Assembly: GCA_028870275.1 (NCBI GenBank)
Contig: JAGWPY010000057.1
Span: forward strand, 1 to 64,000
DNA: 64,000 nt
Direction of reading: 5' to 3'
Origin: Gammaproteobacteria bacterium
Lineage (GTDB): Bacteria > Pseudomonadota > Gammaproteobacteria > Steroidobacterales > Steroidobacteraceae
Under the pieces are notes generated by a model. The model ran no database searches, was not told the DNA's origin, and worked only from the letters and a program-made list of their open reading frames with translations. Shown here piece by piece: positions 10,311 to 19,324 of the stretch (its first letter is position 1; each line of letters opens with the position of its first letter). A program made the translations under genes and the position numbers.

Positions 10311-12575
10311 TCAGTCGACCTCCAGCGGATCGACGTCGATCGACCAGCGCAGGCCGGAGGGCGCCTTGGTCGATTCGACCAGCGGCAGCCAGGCGGCGAG
10401 GAACCGTTGCAGGGCGGCCCGGTCGTCGGCCTCGATCAGCAGGTGCGCGCGAAAGCGGTCCGCGCGGCGGGCGACCAGCGCGCTCGCCGGACCGAGTATT
10501 CGCGGGGCCGGGTGGGCGGGCCCTCGAGCCGCCTCGGCACGGCCGCGCTCGGCGATCGCACGAAGGAATCGATCGAGGCTCGCGGTGTCGCGGGATTCGG
10601 CGCGAAGCAGGGCGAGCCGCGAGAACGGCGGCCAGTGAGCTTCGCGCCGCTCGGCGAGCGCGCGCGAGGCGAACGCCTCGTATCCTTCTGCGGTCAGCAA
10701 CGTGAGCAGCGGGTGCTCGGGGTAGTTCGACTGGATCAGCACCTCGCCGGCCCTTTCCGCCCGTCCGGCACGGCCGGCGACCTGCACGATCGTCTGCGCC
10801 AAACGCTCCGCCGCCCGATAGTCGGTCGCGAACAGTCCCTGGTCGGCATCGAGGATCACGACCAGGCTCACGTCCGGGAAATGGTGCCCCTTGGTGAGCA
10901 TCTGCGTGCCGATCAGGATCCGCGCCTCGCCGCTGTGCACCCGCGCGAGCACCGACTCGACGGCGCCGCGCGCCGCGGCCGTATCACGATCGAGTCTCGC
11001 CTGGGTCGCGCCGGGGAAGAGTCTCTCGAGGGTCTCCTCGACCCGCTCCGTGCCTTGTCCGACCGGCCGTAGTGGCTGTGAGCACGACTCGCAGGCGACG
11101 ATCGTGCGCCGCTGCGCTCCGCAGTGATGACAGCGCAGCGCTCCCTCGCGGCGGTGCAGGGTCAGTCGGGCGTCGCAGTGACGGCAGTTCGCAACCCAGC
11201 CGCAGGCCGTGCAGTACAGGCTCGGCGCATAGCCGCGCCGATTCAGGAACACCAGGACCTGGCCGCCCGCGCCGAGGTGGGTCTGCATCGCCGCGAGCGC
11301 GGGCTGCGAGAAGCCCTGCTCGACGCCATGCCGGCGCAGATCGATCACCGTCATGCGCGCCGGCCGGGCCATTCCGGCGCGCTCCGGCAAATCGAGCCGG
11401 TCGTATCGCCCGCGGGCGGCGTTCTCCAGGGACTCGAGCGAAGGCGTCGCCGAACCGAGGACGATGGGCACGCGGGCGCGTTGCGCCCGCAACACCGCCA
11501 GATCGCGCGCCGAATAGCGAAAACCTTCCTGCTGCTTGTACGAGGGATCGTGTTCCTCGTCGACCACGATCATCGCGAGATTGGCGATCGACGCGAACAC
11601 CGCGGAGCGGGTGCCGATGATCACGCGCGCCTCGCCATTGCGGGCGCGTTGCCAGGCGTCGCGGCGCTCGCGGTCGGCGAGTCCGGAATGCAGGATCGCC
11701 GGCTCCGTGTCGAACCGTCGGCGAAAGCGCTCGACCAGCTGTGGCGTCAGCGAGATCTCGGGCACCAGGACCAGCGCCTGGCCGCCACCGGCGATCGCGG
11801 TGGCGATCGCCCGCAGATAGACCTCGGTCTTACCGCTGCCGGTCACGCCGTACAAGAGGAAAGCGCGGTATCGCCCCTCTGCGGCCTGGATCGCGGCGAC
11901 GGCGCGGCCTTGCGCCTCGCCGAGTTCGATCGGCGGGGATCGGACGAGGGGCGCGCTCGGGCCGAGCGGAGCCTCCTGGCCGGACGGCGGCGCCGTGGCG
12001 GCTTCGGTCACGCGAATCCAGCCGCAGTCGCGCACGGCGCGCAGCAAGGACGGTGCGAATTGCGGGGCGAGTTCCGCATCGCTCCGCGGACCGTGCACGG
12101 CCAGATGGGCGAGCAGCGCCCGGCGGCGTGGTCCGCGCCGGTTCGACGGATCCGCGAGCTGCGCCGCACCGGCTTCCGTCAGTGCCCACAGCTGCGCCGC
12201 CGTCGCCGCCGCGGGCCGGCCCTCGCGCAGCCCCGCCGGCAGCGCGGCGGCGAATACCTCGCCGATCGGGTGACGATAGTATTCGGCGGCCCAGCGCAGC
12301 AGTTCGAAGGTGACCGGATCGAAGAGCGGCCGGTCGTCGAGAATCCGCTCCACCGCCTTGAGTTTCGCCGGAGCCAGGGCCGATGTGTCGGCGATGCCGA
12401 CGACGACGCCCACGCGCATGCTGCGGCCGAAAGGGACGCGTACCCGCACTCCGGGTTCGATGCTCGTCGCACGCTCCGCCAAGCCAGGCGCCGGTCCCCG
12501 GTAGTCGAAGGTTCGACGCAGGGGTGTATCGAGAGCGACCTTGAGGATCAGCGCTGAAGGGGATGCGTTTTCCAC
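10311..12575 (-). CDS. priA: Primosomal protein N' (replication restart helicase PriA)
   Basis: [16 protein letters not shown] (Walker A), [12 protein letters not shown] (DEEH), zinc-binding [35 protein letters not shown] start at 12575 is inferred; the ORF extends to 12677. Confidence 0.96.
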   Translation of the reverse strand: MENASPSALILKVALDTPLRRTFDYRGPAPGLAERATSIEPGVRVRVPFGRSMRVGVVVGIADTSALAPAKLKAVERILDDRPLFDPVTFELLRWAAEYYRHPIGEVFAAALPAGLREGRPAAATAAQLWALTEAGAAQLADPSNRRGPRRRALLAHLAVHGPRSDAELAPQFAPSLLRAVRDCGWIRVTEAATAPPSGQEAPLGPSAPLVRSPPIELGEAQGRAVAAIQAAEGRYRAFLLYGVTGSGKTEVYLRAIATAIAGGGQALVLVPEISLTPQLVERFRRRFDTEPAILHSGLADRERRDAWQRARNGEARVIIGTRSAVFASIANLAMIVVDEEHDPSYKQQEGFRYSARDLAVLRAQRARVPIVLGSATPSLESLENAARGRYDRLDLPERAGMARPARMTVIDLRRHGVEQGFSQPALAAMQTHLGAGGQVLVFLNRRGYAPSLYCTACGWVANCRHCDARLTLHRREGALRCHHCGAQRRTIVACESCSQPLRPVGQGTERVEETLERLFPGATQARLDRDTAAARGAVESVLARVHSGEARILIGTQMLTKGHHFPDVSLVVILDADQGLFATDYRAAERLAQTIVQVAGRAGRAERAGEVLIQSNYPEHPLLTLLTAEGYEAFASRALAERREAHWPPFSRLALLRAESRDTASLDRFLRAIAERGRAEAARGPAHPAPRILGPASALVARRADRFRAHLLIEADDRAALQRFLAAWLPLVESTKAPSGLRWSIDVDPLEVD

Positions 12576-12590
12576 AATGCCTGTGGATAA
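12568..12590. promoter_or_regulatory. Pair of consensus DnaA boxes in inverted orientation
   Basis: TTTTCCACA at 12568-12576 (+) and TGTGGATAA (reverse complement TTATCCACA) at 12582-12590; both match TTWTNCACA. Confidence 0.5.
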
Positions 12591-12877
12591 GTCTGTTGAG
12601 AAACCGGGACCAAATGACTTAAGTGCCGATCCTGTTTCGAGTCTGGTCGAATTGGCTGAAAAGTGCACGAAAATCATTAAAAATAATAATAATCATATGG
12701 TTACAAGATCCTTCGAAATCTTCGTCGAAATGTCCTTCGGAAGTATTACAGGCGCCGTCATCGGCCGTGTGCGTAATTCGCTGCTTCGGCCGGGAACTCA
12801 CGCGCAGTCAACCCCTCGGCCGGAGTTGCGTTTATAGCGCTGACGGGTTCGATCCGTCGTTGCATTAAGGACGCACG

Positions 12878-13492
12878 ATGGCGGGTTTTGGTACGCTCAC
12901 GCTCTCTGCCATGGGCTGGGACGGTCCCGCCAAACCTGGGGAGGCGGCACTGGATCGGACGCGCGAACTCGACAAGTTTCTGGCCGGGATCGAGCGACGC
13001 GCATTCCGCATGGCCGAGGTCGCGTTGCGCGACGCCGACGATGCGCTCGATGTCGTCCAGGATGCGATGCTCAAGCTCGTACGACATTATGCGGCGCGAC
13101 CGGCGGGTGAGTGGCGGCCGCTGTTCTATCGGATCCTCGAGAACGGCATCCGCGACCTGCAGCGGCGACGCACGATCCGTCGTCGGTTCATGGCGTGGCT
13201 GCCGGGGCCGGCGCAGGACCCGGACGCAGAGTGCCCCGATCCGATCGAGGCCGCGGCCGATCCGGGACCGGACGTGCTCACGCGGCTGCAGCGCTCGGAG
13301 GCGATCGAGCGGCTCGACGATTCGCTGAGCGCGCTGCCGGCGCGCCAGCGCCAGGCGTTCATGCTGCGCAATTTCGAGGGCCTGGACGTGGCGGAAACGG
13401 CCCGGGCGATGGGCTGCTCCGAGGGCAGCGTGAAAACCCATTATTCGCGCGCAGTGCACAGCCTGCGCGAGAGTCTCGGCGAGGTCTGGTGA
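12878..13492 (+). CDS. ECF-type RNA polymerase sigma factor
   Basis: Sigma-70 region 2 (DADDALDVVQDAMLKLVRHYA) and region 4 (LSALPARQRQAFMLRNFEGLDVAETARAMGCSEGSVKTHYSRAVHSLRESL). Confidence 0.93.
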   Translation: MAGFGTLTLSAMGWDGPAKPGEAALDRTRELDKFLAGIERRAFRMAEVALRDADDALDVVQDAMLKLVRHYAARPAGEWRPLFYRILENGIRDLQRRRTIRRRFMAWLPGPAQDPDAECPDPIEAAADPGPDVLTRLQRSEAIERLDDSLSALPARQRQAFMLRNFEGLDVAETARAMGCSEGSVKTHYSRAVHSLRESLGEVW

Positions 13493-13905
13493 TGCAGACG
13501 GATCGTCCCACCGATTTGCAGGAGCGTAGCCGGGCGCTGTTCGAGGACAGTGTCGCGGCGGTCGACATGCGGGTGCGATCGCGCCTGACCCGGGCGCGGC
13601 ACGCGGCGCTCGAGGCCGCGTCCCGGCCGGCCCCGCGACTGCCGATTCCGACCCGTCGGACGCTCGCCGCCGCGGTCACGCTCGCCGGCGCGCTGGCGAT
13701 CGCGGTTTGGCTCGGCTGGCCGGCCGGCTCGCCTGCCCCGGGTCCGCTCGACGGTCGGGCTCCGGTCGAGGATCTCGACCTGGTCGCCTCGTCCGAACCG
13801 GGCAGCGGCGATGCGCTCGACATGATGCGCGAGGACGCCGATTTCTATGCCTGGGCCGCGGCCCAGGCATCGCCTGCGCAACCGACCGCGGATTCCGCCG
13901 GATGA
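13492..13905 (+). CDS. DUF3619-like single-TM protein (putative anti-sigma partner)
   Basis: LQERSRALFEDSVAAVDMRVRSRLTRARHAALEAA... plus TM segment AAAVTLAGALAIAVWLGW; overlaps the sigma gene stop. Confidence 0.65.
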   Translation: MQTDRPTDLQERSRALFEDSVAAVDMRVRSRLTRARHAALEAASRPAPRLPIPTRRTLAAAVTLAGALAIAVWLGWPAGSPAPGPLDGRAPVEDLDLVASSEPGSGDALDMMREDADFYAWAAAQASPAQPTADSAG

Positions 13906-14186
13906 GGCCCACATGGAGTCGTACCGGCGCCTGGCTCGCGTGGTCTTCGCTCATCGCCTGTGCGGCGGCAGCCGCGGAGCCGCCGCCTGCCGCGACGCAG
14001 GGACCGCCGCCTACGGGTATGGCGCGCCCGACGGCGCCCGCAAAGCAGGACCGTCCGCCGGACGAGGCGCTGATCGAATTCCTGGGTGACGATGATGTAC
14101 CGGATGCGAAGTGGTGGGCCTTCATGAAGCGCGACTCCAAGCCTGCGCAGCAGACTGCTCCGGCCGCAAAGGACCTGACGCCATGA
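13902..14186 (+). CDS. Small exported hypothetical protein
   Basis: MRPTWSRTGAWLAWSSLIACAAAAAEPPPAATQ..., signal peptide; 4-bp overlaps with both neighbours in the cassette. Confidence 0.65.
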   Translation: MRPTWSRTGAWLAWSSLIACAAAAAEPPPAATQGPPPTGMARPTAPAKQDRPPDEALIEFLGDDDVPDAKWWAFMKRDSKPAQQTAPAAKDLTP

Positions 14187-14764
14187 AGCGAGTGCGCGAA
14201 TTCGACCGGCTCCTGGCCCGCTTACCGGTGCTCGCGCTCGGCGGGCTGCTCGCGATGAATGGAACCGCGGCGGCGCAGAGCGCGTTCGATCCGACGCCCG
14301 CCGCACAGCCGACGCCGCCGGCCGCCGTCAACCCGGCACAGACACGTTCATGGTCATCGCTCTCGCCCGCGCAGCAGCGGTTGCTGCAGGCGTTTCACGG
14401 ACGTTGGGATTCGCTGCCGCCCGCGCGTCAGCGGGCGCTCGCGCAGGGCAGTGCCCGCTGGCTCGGGATGACGCCGGAGCAGCGGGCCCGAGCTGCGCAG
14501 CGATTCCGGCGATGGCGGGCCATGACCCCGCAGCAGCGCGAGCGGATCCGCGAGCGCTGGCGCAACTTCCGCAGCCTGCCGCCGCAACAGCAGCAGCGCA
14601 TCCGCGAGGCCTACCGGAGATTCCGCCAGATGTCCCCGCAGCAACGGCGCGCGTTGCGGCGTCAGTGGCGGCAGATGACTCCGGCCGAACGGCGCAATGC
14701 CCTGCGTTCGTTCCGGCCGATGCGCCCCATGAGGCCGATGCGTCCCATGCGCCCGCGCCGCTGA
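14183..14764 (+). CDS. DUF3106 domain-containing periplasmic protein
   Basis: Signal peptide then repeating WxxLPPxRQRALAQGSxRWxxMTPEQRxRxxxRxRxW units and an Arg/Met tail MRPMRPMRPMRPRR. Confidence 0.85.
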   Translation: MKRVREFDRLLARLPVLALGGLLAMNGTAAAQSAFDPTPAAQPTPPAAVNPAQTRSWSSLSPAQQRLLQAFHGRWDSLPPARQRALAQGSARWLGMTPEQRARAAQRFRRWRAMTPQQRERIRERWRNFRSLPPQQQQRIREAYRRFRQMSPQQRRALRRQWRQMTPAERRNALRSFRPMRPMRPMRPMRPRR

Positions 14765-14799
14765 ACCGGCGGCTTGCGCGGGGCGCCCGTCGGCGCGGA

Positions 14800-16197
14800 T
14801 CAGCCCGCGGCCTTGACCGCCTGGATCAGCTGGCCGGCCGCGCCCTGCGCATCGCCGTAGAGCATGCGGGTCTGATCGAGCACGAACAGGGCATTGTCGA
14901 TACCCGAGAATCCCTGTCCCTGGCCGCGCTTGATCACCACCACGTTCTTCGCCTTGTCGGCGTTCAGGATCGGCATCCCGTAGATCGGGCTCTGGCGGTT
15001 GTTGCGTGCGTCGGGGTTGACCACGTCGTTCGCGCCGATGATCAGCGCGACGTCGGCCGTTTCGAACTCCGCGTTGATCTCGTCGAGATCTGCGATCAGT
15101 TCGTAGGGAACTCCCGCCTCGGCGAGCAGCACGTTCATGTGCCCCGGCATGCGGCCGGCCACGGGGTGGATCGCGAAGCGGACCTGCACGCCGTGCTCGA
15201 TCAACAGCTGACAGAGTTCCCAGACCTTGTGCTGGGCCTGCGCGACCGCCATGCCGTAGCCCGGCACGACGATCACTTTCTGCGAGAAGGCGAGCATGAC
15301 GCCGGCATCCGCGGCTTCGATCGCCTTCTGCGTGCCGGTCACGCCCCCCGTGCCGGAAGAGCCGCTTTCGCCGAAGTTGGCGAACAGCACGTTTCCAAGC
15401 GAGCGGTTCATCGCCTTCGCCATGAGCTGGGTGAGCAGGGTGCCCGCCGCGCCGACGACGGTACCGGCGATGATCATCGCGGCGTTGTCGAGAACGAATC
15501 CCTCGAATCCGACCGCGAGACCGGTCAGGGCGTTGTACAGGGAAATGACCACGGGCATGTCGGCCCCGCCGATCGGCAGGGTCATGGCGATGCCGAGCAA
15601 CAGCGCCATCACGAAGAACGCGGACACCATCTGCAGCGAATCGTGGGCGGCGACCACGATCGAGGCGCCGAGGACCAGCGTCGCGATCAGGATCGCGAGG
15701 TTCACCACCTTCTGGCCCCCGAAGCGCACCGACCGGGTGATCAGCCCCTGGAGCTTGCCGAATGCGATCAGGCTGCCGCTGAAGGAGACGGAACCAATGA
15801 AGCCACCGATCAGCGCGATGGTCAGGTGGGTCGCGTTGGGCGCATCGCCGCGGTAGAGTTCGACGGCGGCGATCGCCGCCGCGGCGCCGCCGCCCATGCC
15901 GTTGTAGAGGGCGATCATCTGCGGCATGTTGGTCATCGCGACCCGCTTGCCGCTCACCCAGGCGAGCGCACCGCCGACCACCACGGCGCCGATCACCAGC
16001 GCGAGGTTCTCGGGCGACGCGCCCATGAACGCGAGCGTCACGACGGTTGCGAGCAACATGCCGACGCCGGCCCAGCGGACCCCGCTCACCGCGGTCAGCG
16101 GCGAACTCATGCGCTTCAGGCCGACGATGAACAGCGCCGCCGCGACCAGGTAGCTCAGCTGCAGCAGCGTCTGGGTAGAGAACGTCGCGCCGCTCAT
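14800..16197 (-). CDS. pntB: NAD(P) transhydrogenase subunit beta
   Basis: NADP-binding domain VIVVPGYGMAVAQAQHKVWELCQLL...HPVAGRMPGHMNVLLAEA...GANDVVNPDAR. Confidence 0.97.
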   Translation of the reverse strand: MSGATFSTQTLLQLSYLVAAALFIVGLKRMSSPLTAVSGVRWAGVGMLLATVVTLAFMGASPENLALVIGAVVVGGALAWVSGKRVAMTNMPQMIALYNGMGGGAAAAIAAVELYRGDAPNATHLTIALIGGFIGSVSFSGSLIAFGKLQGLITRSVRFGGQKVVNLAILIATLVLGASIVVAAHDSLQMVSAFFVMALLLGIAMTLPIGGADMPVVISLYNALTGLAVGFEGFVLDNAAMIIAGTVVGAAGTLLTQLMAKAMNRSLGNVLFANFGESGSSGTGGVTGTQKAIEAADAGVMLAFSQKVIVVPGYGMAVAQAQHKVWELCQLLIEHGVQVRFAIHPVAGRMPGHMNVLLAEAGVPYELIADLDEINAEFETADVALIIGANDVVNPDARNNRQSPIYGMPILNADKAKNVVVIKRGQGQGFSGIDNALFVLDQTRMLYGDAQGAAGQLIQAVKAAG

Positions 16198-16496
16198 GCG
16201 CTTTCGCTCTTGCGGCGGCCGGCCTTGACGAACATCTGCAGCATCCTCTCGGTCACCACGTAGCCGCCGACCGCGTTGCCTGCCGCGAGGAACACGCCGG
16301 CGACGCCGATCACCCGAGCGAGCGTCGAGTCGGCGCTCGCCAGCGCCACCATCGCGCCGACCAGTACGATGCCGTGGACGAAGTTCGACCCCGACATGAG
16401 CGGTGTGTGAAGGATCACCGGCACGCGCGAGATGACCTCGTAACCGGTGAACGCCGCCAGCATGAATATGTAGAGCGCGATGACGCCGTCGATCAT
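16194..16496 (-). CDS. NAD(P) transhydrogenase subunit alpha, TM part (split PntA)
   Basis: GYEVISRVPVILHTPLMSGSNFVHGIVLVGAM, typical of the small PntA2 subunit; 4-bp overlap with pntB. Confidence 0.93.
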   Translation of the reverse strand: MIDGVIALYIFMLAAFTGYEVISRVPVILHTPLMSGSNFVHGIVLVGAMVALASADSTLARVIGVAGVFLAAGNAVGGYVVTERMLQMFVKAGRRKSESA

Positions 16497-16499
16497 GGC

Positions 16500-17624
16500 C
16501 TATTGTCCCTCTACGAGCTTGCGGGTGGCTTCGTGCTTGATCTGTCCGTCGTGGGTGAGAACCGCGCCGGCGAACACCTCGTCGGTCCAGTCGATCTTCA
16601 GTTCGCCGTTCGCGAGCGCGGGCTTGAGCAGGTTGAGGAGATTGCGCGAATACATCTCGCTCGCGTGGAAAGGCAGGGTGGCGGGCAGGTTCACCGGACC
16701 GACGATCTTCACACCACCGTGTACGACGGTCTCGCCAGCGCGGGTCAGCGCGCAGTTGCCGCCCTGTTCGGCGGCGATGTCGACGATCACCGAGCCAGGC
16801 TTCATGCGCGCGACCGCGGCTTCGCCGACGATGCGCGGCGCGGCGCGTCCGGGCACGGCCGCGGTCGTGATGACCACGTCGCTGGCGGCGATCCGGGCGT
16901 CGAGCACCGCCTGCTGCCTCGCCTTCTCCTCTTCGGTGAGTTCTCTGGCATAACCGCCCGCGCCGTCGGCCGATACGCCGGTGTCGACGAACTTCGCGCC
17001 GAGAGACTTGACCTGGTCGCGGGTGGCGCTGCGCACGTCGTAGGCTTCGACCACCGCGCCGAGCCGCTTCGCAGTCGCGATCGCCTGTAGTCCCGCAACG
17101 CCCGCTCCGATCACCAGTACGGTCGCCGGCCTGATGGTTCCGGCCGCGGTGGTGAGCATGGGCATGAACTTCTCGAGCGTGCTGGCGGCGATCAGCACCG
17201 CCTTGTAACCCGCGACCGCCGCCTGGGACGAGAGCGCGTCCATGGACTGGGCTCGCGAAATGCGCGGGATCAATTCCATCGAGAAACTGGTGAGCCGCCG
17301 GTCGCGCAGCGCCCGGACCAGATCGGCGCGCGCGTACGCCTGCATGTAGCCGACCACGACGGCGCCGGCGCGCAGCGCCGCGACTTCGTCGAGCGTCGGC
17401 GGCTGGACCTTGAGGAGCACGTCGGAGCGCGCGAGGATGTCCGCCGGCTGGGCGAACTCGACGTCCTTGTAGGCGGAGTCGGGGAAGTGTGCCGAAACCC
17501 CGGCGCCACTCTGCATGACCAGCGTGGCGCCCTGGCTCTTCAGCCTCGATGCCACTTCCGGAATCAGCGCGACCCGGGTCTCCCCCGGGGCGGTCTCGGC
17601 GAGAACGCCGATGGTTACGCTCAT
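16500..17624 (-). CDS. NAD(P) transhydrogenase subunit alpha, NAD-binding part (split PntA)
   Basis: MSVTIGVLAETAPGETRVALIPEVASRLKSQGATL...VLVIGAGVAGLQAIATAKRLGAVVEAYDVR. Start placed at 17624. Confidence 0.95.
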   Translation of the reverse strand: MSVTIGVLAETAPGETRVALIPEVASRLKSQGATLVMQSGAGVSAHFPDSAYKDVEFAQPADILARSDVLLKVQPPTLDEVAALRAGAVVVGYMQAYARADLVRALRDRRLTSFSMELIPRISRAQSMDALSSQAAVAGYKAVLIAASTLEKFMPMLTTAAGTIRPATVLVIGAGVAGLQAIATAKRLGAVVEAYDVRSATRDQVKSLGAKFVDTGVSADGAGGYARELTEEEKARQQAVLDARIAASDVVITTAAVPGRAAPRIVGEAAVARMKPGSVIVDIAAEQGGNCALTRAGETVVHGGVKIVGPVNLPATLPFHASEMYSRNLLNLLKPALANGELKIDWTDEVFAGAVLTHDGQIKHEATRKLVEGQ

Positions 17625-17683
17625 CTGCTCTTCTCCCTGTGGTGTTGGATTATTGCACAGGACTCGACTATCTTTACCAGTGT

Positions 17684-18355
17684 ATGGAGCCTGCGACAAA
17701 AGAGTTGATCGGGCTGGACCACATGCGTGGGGTCGCGCGCCTCGCGGATCCGCATCCCCTGTCGCAACAGATCCTGCGAACCGACGTCTCGGGCATGCCG
17801 CTCGAATGGGTCGACTATCGCGAGGCCGCCCGGCTCTACCACACGGGGCAGGTCGCCTATACCTGCGGTACTCCTCTCTACAGCCTCTACGGCGGCACCT
17901 CGGCACGCACGGGATTGCGCACGGTGGTGCAGGTGAATTCGATCATCGCGACGCTCGGCCATACCGGCAATCCGGGTAATCTGCGCGGTGCCGCGTACAC
18001 GCCGCCGCTCAACAATCAGACGCTGTTCCGGCGCGATGCCCATCTGTGCCTGTATTGCGGCCAGCGGTTCGCCTATCAGCTGCTTTCCCGGGATCATGTG
18101 ACTCCCTTCAGCCGGGGCGGCCGCGACGTCTGGTCGAACGTGGTCACCGCCTGTCGCCGCTGCAACAACGCCAAGGCTTCGCGTACGCCGGAGCAGGCGG
18201 GCATGCAACTGTTGGCGGTGCCGTTCACGCCCACCTATGCGGAATACATCTACTTGAAGGGTCGACGCGTGCTCGCCGACCAGATGGAGTACCTGCTCGC
18301 GCATTTCCCGCGGTCGAGTCCGCTGCACGAACGCATCCAGCGATTTCCAGCGTGA
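17684..18355 (+). CDS. HNH endonuclease family protein
   Basis: FRRDAHLCLYCGQRFAYQLLSRDHVTPFSRGGRDVWSNVVTACRRCNNAKASRTPEQAGM: HNH with two CxxC motifs. Confidence 0.9.
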   Translation: MEPATKELIGLDHMRGVARLADPHPLSQQILRTDVSGMPLEWVDYREAARLYHTGQVAYTCGTPLYSLYGGTSARTGLRTVVQVNSIIATLGHTGNPGNLRGAAYTPPLNNQTLFRRDAHLCLYCGQRFAYQLLSRDHVTPFSRGGRDVWSNVVTACRRCNNAKASRTPEQAGMQLLAVPFTPTYAEYIYLKGRRVLADQMEYLLAHFPRSSPLHERIQRFPA

Positions 18356-19278
18356 GCCCGGCCGGCAAGGCCGGCGTCGTCCATCTCGTCGACGCGAGCT
18401 ACTTCGTCTTCCGCGCGTACCATTCCCTGCCCGCGCACCTGGCCGACGCCGACGGCGAGCCGACGCATGCGCTGTTCGGCTTCGCGTTGTTCCTGCTCGA
18501 CCTGCTGGATGGCGTGCGTCCCGAGCGCATCGCGGTCGCATTCGACGAGAGTCTCGGCGGCGAGGCCTCCTACCGCAATTCGATCTACCCGGCCTACAAG
18601 GCGAACCGCGAGGCCGCGCCTCCCGGCCTTGCGCAGCAGTTCGCCCACTGCCGTGAATTGTGTCGCGTACTCGGGCTCGCCGAATGCGCGAGCGCGCGTT
18701 ACGAGGCGGACGACCTGATCGGCACGCTCGCCGCCGCGGCCCGCGCGGCGGGCCTGAAGAGCGTGCTGGTGACGCGCGACAAGGATCTCGCCCAACTGGT
18801 GCGCGAAGGCGACGTGTTCTGGGATCCGGCGGCGCGCGCCCGCTACGGATACGAGGAGATTGCCGCGCGCTTCGGCGCACTTCCCGAGCGGATGGCCGAC
18901 TATCTTGCGCTCACCGGCGACCCGGTCGACAACGTTCCGGGGGTTCCGGGCGTCGGGCCGAAGTCCGCCGCGCGCCTGTTCGCCGAGTTCGCCTCGCTCG
19001 AGGATCTCTACGGGAACCTGGGCCGGGTCGCGCGGCTGCCCATCCGCGGCGCGGCCCGCCTCGCCCGTTCGCTCGCCGCCCACGAGACGGACGCCTATCT
19101 GGCACGCAGCCTGACCTCGATCGTCTGCGACCTGCCCGGCGTCCCGAGCCTCGACGAATTACGGCCGCGCGCGGTGGATCCGGCCATCGGCGCCTTCCTC
19201 GAGGAGCGAGGCCTATCGGCCATGCTGCGCGCGCGGGTAGAACGCGTCGCGATGCGCAGGCTCGGCGACTGCGCGTAG
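18352..19278 (+). CDS. 5'-3' exonuclease / flap endonuclease (PolA N-terminal-domain type)
   Basis: [18 protein letters not shown]...AFDES...[11 protein letters not shown]...[13 protein letters not shown]...[22 protein letters not shown] (helix-hairpin-helix). Confidence 0.92.
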   Translation: MSPAGKAGVVHLVDASYFVFRAYHSLPAHLADADGEPTHALFGFALFLLDLLDGVRPERIAVAFDESLGGEASYRNSIYPAYKANREAAPPGLAQQFAHCRELCRVLGLAECASARYEADDLIGTLAAAARAAGLKSVLVTRDKDLAQLVREGDVFWDPAARARYGYEEIAARFGALPERMADYLALTGDPVDNVPGVPGVGPKSAARLFAEFASLEDLYGNLGRVARLPIRGAARLARSLAAHETDAYLARSLTSIVCDLPGVPSLDELRPRAVDPAIGAFLEERGLSAMLRARVERVAMRRLGDCA

Positions 19279-19324
19279 AATCGGCTTCGGCGAAGGTCGG
19301 CGCGTACGAGGCATTCCGGGAGTC

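Noticed and set aside
12838-12870. tRNA T-arm-like sequence gctgacgggttcgatccgtcgttgc
   Set aside because: The stem pairs only if the loop is shifted one base from a canonical T-loop, and there is no acceptor, D or anticodon arm or CCA. Not a tRNA; likely just a small hairpin ahead of the sigma gene.
14700-14764. Short MRP tandem repeats at the DUF3106 C-terminus as a CRISPR-like or mobile repeat
   Set aside because: It is a coding low-complexity tail, in frame and too short for an array.
17684-18355. HNH endonuclease as part of a defence island or homing element
   Set aside because: Neighbours are housekeeping (pnt, exonuclease, acs) with no restriction, phage or intron signals; stand-alone HNH proteins of this type are widespread in proteobacteria.
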